Shown here: one piece after another, positions 38,398-47,947 of the stretch
Layout of the letters: the number at the start of each line of letters is the position of its first letter
How positions within the stretch are numbered: the stretch's first letter is position 1
NCBI GenBank assembly: GCA_028278455.1
Contig: JANQEH010000249.1
Span: 32,710 to 96,709 of the forward strand
Direction: 5' to 3'
Source: a bacterium
GTDB taxonomy: Bacteria; SM23-31
DNA: 64,000 nt
Made by a program: the position numbers and the translations under genes
Notes under the pieces: model-generated
Databases searched by the model: none
Told to the model about the DNA's origin: nothing
Seen by the model: the letters and a program-made list of their open reading frames with translations, nothing else

Positions 38398-39144
38398 ATG
38401 ACAGAAAACTCCATAGGTAAAACCGTTCTGGTCACCGGAGGTTCCCGCGGGATAGGAGCCGCAATCGCTGCACAATTCGGGAAAAACGGATATAGAGTAA
38501 TAATAAATTATAACAATTCTCAAGAGCTCGCTGAAAGGATCTGTTCAGATGTTAATGAATCGGGAGGCAGAGCGGTTGCAGTAAAAGGGGATGTTACAAT
38601 CCAGGAAGAAGTTAAACACATTGTCTCTGAAGGGGAAAGAGCATTCGGAAAAGTCGATATCTTAGTCAATAATGTCGGGGATTTTCTTTACAAGGATATT
38701 GCAGAGACCACAGTTGATGAATGGCAGTATATGATAGACAGCAATCTGAACTCAGCATTCTACTGCATTAAGAATGTCCTCCCGGGAATGAGAGAAAGCA
38801 GCTGGGGGAGGATAATCAATATCGGAATAGCGGGTTTGAATAAAATAGCTGCCCAGCCTATGAAAAGCCCTTATATGATCGCTAAAACAGGGTTGCTCCA
38901 GCTTACACGGTCTTTAGCAGTATCGCAAGCATCTAACGGAATTACTGTTAATATGGTATCACCTGGAATGATAGACTGCGGTAATTACTCGGATAGTTTT
39001 AAGAACAGGGCCATGAATGAAATCCCTGCAGGAAAACTTGGTAAACCGTCAGATATTGCCAATGCTGTTTTTTTTATTGCCGGAGAGGATTCATCCTATA
39101 TTACAGGGGCTGATATTGAGGTTAGCGGCGGCGCTTATCTCTGA
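38398..39144 (+). CDS. SDR-family oxidoreductase (3-oxoacyl-ACP reductase-like)
   Basis: VLVTGGSRGIGAAIAAQF, LVNNVGDF, SPYMIAKTGLLQLTRSLA, ITGADIEVSGGAYL. Confidence 0.88.
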   Translation: MTENSIGKTVLVTGGSRGIGAAIAAQFGKNGYRVIINYNNSQELAERICSDVNESGGRAVAVKGDVTIQEEVKHIVSEGERAFGKVDILVNNVGDFLYKDIAETTVDEWQYMIDSNLNSAFYCIKNVLPGMRESSWGRIINIGIAGLNKIAAQPMKSPYMIAKTGLLQLTRSLAVSQASNGITVNMVSPGMIDCGNYSDSFKNRAMNEIPAGKLGKPSDIANAVFFIAGEDSSYITGADIEVSGGAYL

Positions 39145-40153
39145 TCAGAGATATACTCTTTAATTCATTCGCAGCAGTCTCCGGGAAGACATGATTGATG
39201 TGCATTCCGGTCTCAATTTCAAATCCACCAAAAAAAGAGGTCCTGGGTACGATCTCTATATGCCAGTGATATGAATCCGAGGCCTGCGACCTGAAAGGCA
39301 TAGTGTGAATAAAATAATTATAAGAACAATCTTCTATCCGTTTTTCCAGGTTTAAAAGCACTTTCTTCAGCACAGCCGCCAGATCTTTATAATCACCCGT
39401 GTGAGATCTTTCAAAATGTGAACTGTGTTTCATGGGAACAATCCAGACCTCATAGGGAAACCGTGACGCATATGGGCAGAAAGCTGCAAATGAATCATTT
39501 ACAGCAATCACCCTGTATCCATTTTCCATTTCGTTTTCCAAAATATCACATAAAAGACATCTTTCATTCTTCTCATAATATATGCTGCAATTGAATAACT
39601 CATTAGCTATAACTGGAGGAATAACCGGAAGACTTAGAATTTGAGTGTGAGTATGCACTACAGATGTACCTGCTATCGGGCCGGTATTTTTGAAAACAGA
39701 ACAATAGGCTGAATTCGTGTTCTCAGAAAGACTGACAAGTCGGCAGGAATATACTTCAAGCACCTCACTTATCTCAGTTTCGCTCAGACCTGTTAGAGAT
39801 AATTCGTGCCTCGGTGTTTCTATCAGAACTTCATGTTCACCCTCACTGGACACGCTGTATTCGAGATCACCTCTACTATAGATTATATTTCCCGAAGCCC
39901 TGACAGCAGGATATTTATTGGGCACAACTCTAATCTTCCATCCGGTTCCGGAATCATCTTGAACTGTAAGAATGTCAGGCGGAGTCAGGCACTCGTTCCC
40001 TACACAAAAAGGGCACATACTGCTTTCCATCGCTGTGTTTTGAAATTCATAATAGAACGGCCTTAGCGATCTTTCCTCAGAAAATATTGTATAGCAATTA
40101 CTTACGGGATCCTGCCTGATCTCTCCCGTGCGTTTAGCAATTTTTATTTTCAT
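39122..40153 (-). CDS. Galactose-1-phosphate uridylyltransferase family
   Basis: CPFCVGNE, GTSVVHTHTQILSLPVIP (HxHxQ), YEVWIVPMKHSSHFE, YHWHIEIVPR. Confidence 0.88.
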   Translation of the reverse strand: MKIKIAKRTGEIRQDPVSNCYTIFSEERSLRPFYYEFQNTAMESSMCPFCVGNECLTPPDILTVQDDSGTGWKIRVVPNKYPAVRASGNIIYSRGDLEYSVSSEGEHEVLIETPRHELSLTGLSETEISEVLEVYSCRLVSLSENTNSAYCSVFKNTGPIAGTSVVHTHTQILSLPVIPPVIANELFNCSIYYEKNERCLLCDILENEMENGYRVIAVNDSFAAFCPYASRFPYEVWIVPMKHSSHFERSHTGDYKDLAAVLKKVLLNLEKRIEDCSYNYFIHTMPFRSQASDSYHWHIEIVPRTSFFGGFEIETGMHINHVFPETAANELKSISLIRDKRRR

Positions 40154-40335
40154 TATTTTTCCGGTTTATGGATAAATATCCATTCAATTTCTGTTTAATT
40201 TATTAAATATCCGCCTGGATTTCTATGAAAATATTCATTAATTATCCCTGGCAGGACGATTACAAAATAGTTTGATTTATACATTAAAATATTGTTATAT
40301 TATTTTCATAATTATTATCGGGATTATCATACTCA

Positions 40336-41487
40336 ATGAAGGATCGTGAAAAACTACGCAGGATGGTCGACAAGGTAAATGATAACCTTGTCAAGGCTCA
40401 TTATTTCAAGACTATCGGAGATGTAAAAACTTCGCAGGAATGGGCTGCTAAGGAATTTGCCCATAAAATGTCCCTTGGGCTGATCAGCGGGGCAACGAAG
40501 ATAAAACGCGAATATGTTCTTCCCCCGAATCTGACCAGGGAGGCTGCTTCCAAGGCGATCAATAAGCTGCTGGAAAAAGATGATTACGAATATGCGGCAA
40601 GGCTTATGAAGGAATTTGATTACCCGGAAAAAACGTATGTGGATACCGCCGTCGAGGCGTTCACCCGGTATTTTAACCAGATGCGTTTTAAAAAGGCCCA
40701 GAGAGTCGAACAGGAATTTAATATACCAAACAGCAGAATCCAGGCTACTGTATCGAAAGTGATCAAGTATGCACTCGAGAAAGAGAAATTCGAGCTCGCT
40801 GCCAACCTGGGCAAAGAATATAAGCTGAAAAAATCCCAGATTCTCGATGCAGCAAAGAAAGCTATAGAAAAATTTCTCCAATATGGAAATTACGAAAAAG
40901 TAGATTACATTTACGAAGAATTCGATGTCCCTAAGGATACCTTTCAAAAGCTCCTTGCTGAAGATTTTAAAATGAGATATCATAAGGGGCAGTATGAACA
41001 CTGCAGGTTTATTAAGAACAAATACAAGATCCCGACTGAGCTGATCATGAGTGAAGTTATTAAAGTCTTCAATTTACATATGGATAAAAAACTGTATGCT
41101 GAAGCCTCGGTGATCGAACAGGAGTATAAACTACCTAAGAAGATCTGCCAGCCGGCTGCTAAAAAAGCATTTATCCATTTTATAGAGCATAACGATTACG
41201 AAAATGCAATGAAATTTCTGAAAGTATATAAACTGAAGAAGAAAGAGCTTGAAAAATTTATTTTAAGATCCTTTTACGAGAAAATGGATAAGGGTGATTA
41301 TGATGCGGCAGGTTACCTTGCGCGGGAGTTTAAGCTTTCACGCGATAAGATCCTCCCAGCAGTAAAGAAAGCCTACAATTCAAACAAACAGCTTGGTTAT
41401 ATTAAACAGGCTGAAGATCTGAAAAAGCAGTATTTTCTTCATGATGGTACTGTCTTCGGAAGACTTCTGTCAAAAGTTACACAATAG
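40336..41487 (+). CDS. Tandem 34-residue helical-repeat protein, function unknown
   Basis: Residues 30-369 divide into ten consecutive 34-aa units with no indels (29 + 10x34 + 14 = 383 aa). Confidence 0.85.
   Translation: MKDREKLRRMVDKVNDNLVKAHYFKTIGDVKTSQEWAAKEFAHKMSLGLISGATKIKREYVLPPNLTREAASKAINKLLEKDDYEYAARLMKEFDYPEKTYVDTAVEAFTRYFNQMRFKKAQRVEQEFNIPNSRIQATVSKVIKYALEKEKFELAANLGKEYKLKKSQILDAAKKAIEKFLQYGNYEKVDYIYEEFDVPKDTFQKLLAEDFKMRYHKGQYEHCRFIKNKYKIPTELIMSEVIKVFNLHMDKKLYAEASVIEQEYKLPKKICQPAAKKAFIHFIEHNDYENAMKFLKVYKLKKKELEKFILRSFYEKMDKGDYDAAGYLAREFKLSRDKILPAVKKAYNSNKQLGYIKQAEDLKKQYFLHDGTVFGRLLSKVTQ
40423..41442 (+). repeat. Ten in-frame 102-bp protein-level repeat units
   Basis: Consensus approx. 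xxxIxxAxxKAFxxxLxKxxYExAxxLxxEFxLP repeated every 34 residues. Confidence 0.85.
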
Positions 41488-41502
41488 GATGATTCAGATA
41501 TC

Positions 41503-41745
41503 ATGGAGCTCTTATTAATTATAATTACATTTGTTCTGCTAATCCTTACTGCTCTTGCTGTGTATGTTCTTATTCGTATAAGGGGCTCTTTAAGAGATAT
41601 TTACGCGGAGCTGAACCGTCTTGAGAGCAAGGTTAATGACAAAAGCCTCCCGGAATACAGGATGGCAGGCATGAATAATTTTTCGAAAAAACTCAAAAAG
41701 ATCCTTGAGGGGATGAAAAATATCAATCCTGGTGCAGATCAATAG
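41503..41745 (+). CDS. Small single-TM hypothetical protein
   Basis: 80-aa ORF tightly packed between two co-directional CDS; N-terminal TM then basic/coiled region. Confidence 0.6.
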   Translation: MELLLIIITFVLLILTALAVYVLIRIRGSLRDIYAELNRLESKVNDKSLPEYRMAGMNNFSKKLKKILEGMKNINPGADQ

Positions 41746-41750
41746 TTTTT

Positions 41751-42569
41751 ATGTATAGTTCGTATCAGACATACAGGTTCGGATTCGGAGGCGGCTTAAG
41801 CCCTGCTGTAAGAAATCTGATTATTATAAACGTACTGGTCTTTCTTGTGCAGATGATCAGCCCGGTATTGTATAATAATCTGGTCAGATATTTTGGGCTC
41901 GTTCCCTATGATCTCTTACATAAGGCGTTTATCTGGCAGCTATTATCATATATGTTCCTTCATGGCGGTGTATTTCATATCCTTTTCAATATGTTTTTTC
42001 TCTGGATGTTCGGAAGTGAGATCGAGAGAGAATGGGGAACAAAAGAATTCCTGAAATATTATCTGATTACCGGGATCGGCGCCGGAGTATTCAATGTTAT
42101 TTTTCAACCTAATTCTCCTATTCCAATCGTGGGAGCATCCGGTGCAATATACGGACTTCTGGTAGCATTTGGGCTTATGTATCCAAACCGGCCGATATTA
42201 TTTATGTTCATTTTTCCTATTCCAGCCAAATTCTTCGTAATCTTCCTTGGAGTGGTAGCTTTTATGTCCGCATATAATTCACCGGGAGATAATATTGCGC
42301 ATTTTGCCCATCTTGGAGGTCTTGTTGTGGGATATCTGTATCTTCAGTTCAAATGGAAGATCGACAGGACCTATGAAAAAGTTAAAAACAAGGTCAAATA
42401 TCCTCACCTGAAAATCCACCGGAAACCGGAATCTAAGGATAAGGAGGAGGATATGAGAAACAGGATTGACGAAATCCTTGATAAGATAAATTCTGTCGGC
42501 TATGAAAACCTGACAGAAGAGGAAAAGACTATCCTGCAGAGAGCAAGCGATTTCCTGAACAGGAAATGA
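41751..42569 (+). CDS. Rhomboid-family intramembrane serine protease
   Basis: LSYMFLHGGVFHILFNMFFLWMFGSEIEREWG, PIVGASGAIYGLL (GxSG), NIAHFAHLGGLVVGYLY. Confidence 0.93.
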   Translation: MYSSYQTYRFGFGGGLSPAVRNLIIINVLVFLVQMISPVLYNNLVRYFGLVPYDLLHKAFIWQLLSYMFLHGGVFHILFNMFFLWMFGSEIEREWGTKEFLKYYLITGIGAGVFNVIFQPNSPIPIVGASGAIYGLLVAFGLMYPNRPILFMFIFPIPAKFFVIFLGVVAFMSAYNSPGDNIAHFAHLGGLVVGYLYLQFKWKIDRTYEKVKNKVKYPHLKIHRKPESKDKEEDMRNRIDEILDKINSVGYENLTEEEKTILQRASDFLNRK

Positions 42570-42765
42570 TGAACAAATAGCGTTATTAAATAATTCAAAA
42601 ATTAATGCCGATAATAAGGAATAAATTAAAATTTAATTTGTATAGTAAATAAATTAATCATATATTAATAGACTTCTTTAATCAATACAGGGTGAAAATA
42701 TAGCAAAATTTTTTATTGTTTATTTACTTGTTTAAGATAGTTTAGTATTCAGGATCATCAATAAT

Positions 42766-44313
42766 ATGGCTATATATAATTTTCGCCTTGGAAAACCACC
42801 TTATACTTTTTCCTTGAAATCAATACATAATTATCACAACGCCATTTGTGTATTCTTTATATTTGTGATCTTATCAGTGTGTATAACCGATTCTGTATTC
42901 TCTCAAACCAGCAAAATTTCAAATTCAAGCCTGGTTCAAACCAACGGCAGGCTTCCGAGTAATGGTGTATCTGTGATCGTATCATCCGGATCGAGGATCT
43001 GGTTCGGCACCGGACGCGGATTGAGTATGTCTCCCGATTCTGGTAAGAGCTTTATAAATTTTACGGATCACCCGGATATCGGAAAAGGCGGTATTTCTGC
43101 AATAACTGTAAAGGACGATACTGTCTGGGTAGCGACAGGTTATGACACACTTGCGAATATCGGAGGGGAGATGGACCATGTTGATGCAGGCGGCGGAATA
43201 AGCTGGACTGCCGATCACGGTACTACATGGAATTACATCAAGCAGCCGGTAGATCCGAATAATGCAGATTCACTTGGATATGAACCTACAACAACGAGTA
43301 TACAGAATGTATCCTATGACCTTGCCCTTCATGAAGGTACCATATGGATCACCAGCTGGGGTGGTGGTCTGAGAAGATCGGATGATATGGGAAGTAAATG
43401 GTATGTCGTTACACCCGACGGACTCCCTTTTGATGTACTGCCCAATAACAAGCATAAAGCTTTTTCAGTCATTTCTGCAGATAACGGCCTCTGGGTGGGA
43501 ACTGCCGGGGGTATTTTTAAATCGATCGATAACGGTGATAACTGGACGCACTACAGTGCACAGAACGGCAGCGGAATTTCCGGGAATTTCATAACATCCA
43601 TGGCGGAGCAGAAGATTAACGGGCAGAGTGTGATCTGGGCAACAACATGGACTACGGGAAATGAAGAATATTACGGAATAAGCAGGACGTCTAACAACGG
43701 CCTAACCTGGGAGGTTATGCTCGAGGGAGAAAGAGCGCACAATTTTGCATTCAATGAAAATGAGATATTTGTCGTTACAGACAACGGACTGTTCAAATCC
43801 ACTGACAACGGCGATTCCTGGGGGCAGTTCCCATGGATATATGACGAAGACGGTGAACAGATCATGACATCGAAGTATTATGATGTCCTTTACCTAAACG
43901 GACTGATCCTTGTAGGAACTGGTGATGGTCTTGCAACCAGCACTAATCATGGAAATGACTGGAATATATTCAGGGCGTTTCAGACTCCCGGTGAGGACGA
44001 TGAGCCTGAGGTTTATGCTTATCCTAATCCGTTTTCCCCTTCCAGGCATAATACTATAGGAAATGACGGCCATATCAGGTTTCAGTACAAAACGGAATCC
44101 AGTGCTGAGATATCGATCACGGTATACGATTTCTCCATGAACCTGGTAAGGAAAGTTGTTGAAAAAAGGCAGAGATCAGCCGGCGGCGACTACTCAGAAA
44201 CCTGGAACGGCAGGAACGAATGGGGAAGGATAGTAGCCAACGGTGTTTATTTCTATAAATTCGAGAAGAAGGGCGAGAGTGTTTTCTGGGGTAAAATTAT
44301 TATTATCAATTAG
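42766..44313 (+). CDS. Secreted BNR/sortilin-like beta-propeller with FlgD/T9SS-like C-terminal domain
   Basis: Repeated GIFKSIDNGDNWTHY / GLFKSTDNGDSWGQF; C-terminus AYPNPFSPSRHNTIGNDGHIRFQY...VYDFSMNLVRKV...WNGRNEWGRIVANGVYFYKFE. Confidence 0.82.
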   Translation: MAIYNFRLGKPPYTFSLKSIHNYHNAICVFFIFVILSVCITDSVFSQTSKISNSSLVQTNGRLPSNGVSVIVSSGSRIWFGTGRGLSMSPDSGKSFINFTDHPDIGKGGISAITVKDDTVWVATGYDTLANIGGEMDHVDAGGGISWTADHGTTWNYIKQPVDPNNADSLGYEPTTTSIQNVSYDLALHEGTIWITSWGGGLRRSDDMGSKWYVVTPDGLPFDVLPNNKHKAFSVISADNGLWVGTAGGIFKSIDNGDNWTHYSAQNGSGISGNFITSMAEQKINGQSVIWATTWTTGNEEYYGISRTSNNGLTWEVMLEGERAHNFAFNENEIFVVTDNGLFKSTDNGDSWGQFPWIYDEDGEQIMTSKYYDVLYLNGLILVGTGDGLATSTNHGNDWNIFRAFQTPGEDDEPEVYAYPNPFSPSRHNTIGNDGHIRFQYKTESSAEISITVYDFSMNLVRKVVEKRQRSAGGDYSETWNGRNEWGRIVANGVYFYKFEKKGESVFWGKIIIIN

Positions 44314-45513
44314 ATGACTATCGCAGATATGAGATATATAGTAATAAAAATATATTTAATCGTTGCTGTATTGGGAATACTACCCTTGACCAGCTGTACT
44401 GAAGACTCCCTTTCTCCGGATGAAGATCCGGTTGAAGGATATAATGTAGTTGCTGTATCTCTGCCTGACACGATCTGGACGGGAATATATAACACAATAC
44501 TCATCACAGCAACTGTTATTGGAGACTCTACAGAAGATCACCTTAATGTAGTGGGAGAATTCAAACTTCCGGGAGAAGTCGTTTATGAGCGAACTGTATT
44601 CCTCTTTGACCAGGGAATTGCTTATGATAATATCCCGGGTGATTTTACTTACAGCAGATTATACGGAACTTCCCATTTTTTCCGAATGTCCGGTACTTAC
44701 GAGGTTGAGTTTTTTGTCTCCCGGTATTTACTTCCAATACCTTTAGGAGAATCATTCACAAAGGAAGTTGTGATTATAAATGAGGCAAAGGATTTCGCCC
44801 CAATATTAAATTCGCTCACTGCTCCGGATACTATAGACATCAGCACAAGCAGCCTTACCCCGGTTATGGTCAACTGTGTCGATTATAACGGTTTTGAAGA
44901 TATTCAATCAGTTACAGGCAAGATATATCTGCCTTATTCCCCTGTTTCCGATCATTCCATCGAGTTTAACGATGACGGGCTTGGACAGGATGCTTTTGCC
45001 GGTGATACAGTCTTTACCGCTGTTTTTCCTCATGATATTGTCAATGTAGAGGGTGTTTATTCTGTCCTTATTGAAGCTTATGATCAGCGCGGGCAGAAAA
45101 GCAATGAAGTTTTCAAGGATATATATGTAAAAGGTGATTTTGAGAATTACCCGCCTGAAATAATTTCGGTCACCATACCGGACAGCATACAGGCGGCGGA
45201 TACTTCACTAATTCTTGAATGCGAGGTTACTGATCTGAACGGCCTTACGAACATTGACAGAGTATATTTTGAGACGTTCAAGCCCGACGGTTCAGCCTCC
45301 TCAGGCAATCCGTTCCCTATGTGGGATGACGGTGGCAATGTGAACCAGGGTGGATATTTCTCAGGAGACCGGACAGCTGGTGACGGGGTATATTCTCTGC
45401 GGATAAACCTGTCGGCTTCCCAGGATAGAGGAACATATACTTTCAAGTTCACTGCAGTCGACAAGAACAATGCATCGAGCGAGACCGTTATAAAGACTAT
45501 CGTTATTTACTAA
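44314..45513 (+). CDS. Putative lipoprotein with Ig-like/choice-of-anchor-type domains
   Basis: Lipobox LTSC; repeated DDGLGQDAFAGDTVFTAVF / DDGGNVNQGGYFSGDRTAGDGVYSL motifs. Confidence 0.75.
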   Translation: MTIADMRYIVIKIYLIVAVLGILPLTSCTEDSLSPDEDPVEGYNVVAVSLPDTIWTGIYNTILITATVIGDSTEDHLNVVGEFKLPGEVVYERTVFLFDQGIAYDNIPGDFTYSRLYGTSHFFRMSGTYEVEFFVSRYLLPIPLGESFTKEVVIINEAKDFAPILNSLTAPDTIDISTSSLTPVMVNCVDYNGFEDIQSVTGKIYLPYSPVSDHSIEFNDDGLGQDAFAGDTVFTAVFPHDIVNVEGVYSVLIEAYDQRGQKSNEVFKDIYVKGDFENYPPEIISVTIPDSIQAADTSLILECEVTDLNGLTNIDRVYFETFKPDGSASSGNPFPMWDDGGNVNQGGYFSGDRTAGDGVYSLRINLSASQDRGTYTFKFTAVDKNNASSETVIKTIVIY

Positions 45514-45520
45514 GGTAATT

Positions 45521-46453
45521 ATGCATATAAAGAAATATACATATTTTCTGAGTTTTTTACTGATCTTCGTATTGCCGTGCACGGTAAATGCACAGCAGCG
45601 TGGAGGATATGCAGGAGCTTTTCTCAGGATGGGGCTCGGGGCGAGGGCCCTTGCTATGGGAGGAGCCTATGTAGGACTTCCCCAGGACGGATACAGCGGA
45701 TATTATAATCCCGCGGGACTCCCGACACTGAAGAAGAAAGAAGCAACATTTTCCTACAGGATGTTATCACTGGACAGAAGTTTTTCATATGTCGGATATT
45801 CTGCACCTCTGCCTCCCTCGGCGGGTATTTCGGTCGGATGGATACACGCCGGAGTCGACAACATAGACGGCAGGGACTTCTCGGGAAATCATACACAGTA
45901 TTATGACGACAGCCAGAACGGATTCCTTTTCGCTTTCGGCCTGAAGATTAATGACAGGGTGAATATAGGAATTGGCGGAACGCTTCTCAGGGAAACCCTT
46001 GTTGACATTACTGCCAAAGGTATGGGTATAAATGCCGGTGTCCTTATCAGGGCTGCTGAAAACCTGACGATAGGCGGAGCTATTCGTGATCTGGGCGCAC
46101 ACTATTCGTGGAATACTGAATCCCTCTTCGGAGACAGAGGTGGAACAACAACCGATGATTTCCCTGTGATGGTTACTTTCGGTGCCGGTTATGATATCGT
46201 TAAATATAATACGATAGTGATCCTGGACTTTTTCAAGAATGCGAAGAGCGAGACAGGTTATCATTTCGGACTTGAGAACAGGTATTCCGATGCTGTCCAT
46301 TTCAGGGCGGGTTTGAATAATGGTGAAATCGCTGCCGGGATAGGCTTATTATTTCCGGTTTCTAAGTACGAGGGAAGAGTCGACTATACCCTGACTGATA
46401 AAGAGAACGATCCGGAGGTAACGCATATATTCTCGCTGAGTATTATTTTTTAA
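45521..46453 (+). CDS. PorV/PorQ-family outer-membrane protein
   Basis: AGAFLRMGLGARALAMGGAYVGLPQDGYSGYYNPAGLPTL; beta-barrel alternation, ends SLSIIF. Confidence 0.85.
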   Translation: MHIKKYTYFLSFLLIFVLPCTVNAQQRGGYAGAFLRMGLGARALAMGGAYVGLPQDGYSGYYNPAGLPTLKKKEATFSYRMLSLDRSFSYVGYSAPLPPSAGISVGWIHAGVDNIDGRDFSGNHTQYYDDSQNGFLFAFGLKINDRVNIGIGGTLLRETLVDITAKGMGINAGVLIRAAENLTIGGAIRDLGAHYSWNTESLFGDRGGTTTDDFPVMVTFGAGYDIVKYNTIVILDFFKNAKSETGYHFGLENRYSDAVHFRAGLNNGEIAAGIGLLFPVSKYEGRVDYTLTDKENDPEVTHIFSLSIIF

Positions 46454-46468
46454 ATAAGTTTTTTTCTT

Positions 46469-46539
46469 GTCATCCTGAATTAATTACGGAATCTAATATA
46501 TTTTAGATTCTGAAACCACCGCCTCCGGCGTGACAGGCA
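46469..46539. repeat. REP-like palindromic intergenic element
   Basis: TGTCATCCTGAATTAATTACGGAATCTAATATATTTTAGATTCTGAAACC...GGCGTGACAGG, nested inverted arms. Confidence 0.6.
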
Positions 46540-46597
46540 AGTTCAGATTGACAGAAGAAGCCTTGTATAACACAACAAGATAGTTTTATAAAAGGAC

Positions 46598-47533
46598 ATG
46601 GGTAACAAAATGCTGTACAAGAATCTAATTTCCATTTTATTGGTCATTACAATTATTATTTCAGCCAGTGTTGCAGCCTCGCAGGATAACGCATCTGCAG
46701 GAACGGCATTTCTCAGGCTCGGAATGGACGCAAGGGGAAGCGCCATGGGCGGCGCTATGACAGCAAGCGCATCGGGATTGAACGCCCTGCAGTGGAATCC
46801 GGCAGGACTGTATTCTGCAGGTTCCAGTGAGATCGAATTCTCGCACTTGAGCGGACTGGATGATATCGATACGGAATTTTTCGGATTTTTATGGAAAAAG
46901 TCCGAGAAGAACATTTTCGCGGTAAGTGTGCTTTCGAACAATATAGGGGGTATCGAGCAAAGAACTCATCCTACAGATGAACCTGACGGGATCATCAGCA
47001 GCCACGATTTTTACACAGGATTCAGCTATGCGACCGTGATCTATGGTAAATACGAGGTCGGTATAACTGCGAAATATCTGTACCAGAAAATTTTTACATA
47101 CTCGGCAAAAGGATATGCCGCGGATATCGGAATCAAATATAATTTACCGGAGTATGACCTTGTGGTCGGTGCCGCTTTGAAGAATATAGGGAGCCTCGGA
47201 GAACTGAAAAGCGAAAAACCGGAGATGCCCGCCATGTTCAGTGCAGGGCTGCTTTATAAAATACCGGTAATTCAGGATTCGGATCATGAATTCAATATGA
47301 CAGCGGATTTCCAGATGTATTTCTCTGCTGATGATCATGCAGCGGCCGGATTAGAGTACATTTTCAGGAACAGCTTCAGCATCCGGGGAGGATATGTGTC
47401 TAATTACGAGGAAAGAGGCATCTCTTTCGGCGGAGGGATAAATTATAAGATCTACCTACTGGATTATGCATACCTTCCGAATGTCACCTCATTCGGAGAC
47501 AACCATCTGATATCATTCAGGGTGAAGTTATAG
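46598..47533 (+). CDS. PorV/PorQ-family outer-membrane protein
   Basis: SAGTAFLRLGMDARGSAMGGAMTASASGLNALQWNPAGLYSAG; paralogue of the upstream gene. Confidence 0.83.
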   Translation: MGNKMLYKNLISILLVITIIISASVAASQDNASAGTAFLRLGMDARGSAMGGAMTASASGLNALQWNPAGLYSAGSSEIEFSHLSGLDDIDTEFFGFLWKKSEKNIFAVSVLSNNIGGIEQRTHPTDEPDGIISSHDFYTGFSYATVIYGKYEVGITAKYLYQKIFTYSAKGYAADIGIKYNLPEYDLVVGAALKNIGSLGELKSEKPEMPAMFSAGLLYKIPVIQDSDHEFNMTADFQMYFSADDHAAAGLEYIFRNSFSIRGGYVSNYEERGISFGGGINYKIYLLDYAYLPNVTSFGDNHLISFRVKL

Positions 47534-47545
47534 GATAGATTCTGA

Positions 47546-47921
47546 TACACCCCCTGTATCCCCCTTCTAAGGGGGAGTAAAAAGTATAAAAGACACTGGA
47601 TTCTCACATTCGTGTGATCGAGGGTTATTGGTTATGACAATGAGAGATACAGGCAGCGAGACTATGGTATTGATTATTATACTTTATCAATTTACATAAC
47701 ACTCTGGGAATCAACCTCATAAAGTTTAATTGTATCGTATTTTAAGATACAACTCACATCCTTTTCGTCGTTCCCGGTATACTCCTTGTCATTTGGGGCA
47801 TGCTTCTGGCGGGAACCCAGTGTCTTTTCTGAGTAATACGGTGTATCAACTTTGAACAGATTAGTCATTTCAAATAAGTCTGTATAGTCCCCCTTAATAA
47901 ATGGGGATTCAGGGGATTGTT
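47546..47921. repeat. Nested inverted-repeat element (A-B-...-B'-A')
   Basis: A 47546-47580 ACACCCCCTGTATCCCCCTTCTAAGGGGGAG; B 47588-47605 AAAGACACTGGATTCTCA; B' 47807-47828 GGCGGGAACCCAGTGTCTTTT; A' 47887-47921 GTCCCCCTTAATAAATGGGGATTCAGGGGATTGT. Confidence 0.65.
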
Positions 47922-47947
47922 ATTTCGGTGATAGTCAAAAATAGATT

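Noticed and set aside
40354-41001. 215-aa minus-strand ORF
   Set aside because: Antisense shadow of the 34-residue repeat gene; Phe/Leu-rich from complementing Lys/Glu codons
45785-46300. 171-aa minus-strand ORF
   Set aside because: Antisense to a PorV/PorQ gene
47540-47930. Possible CRISPR array
   Set aside because: Repeats are inverted and unevenly spaced, not direct repeats with uniform spacers
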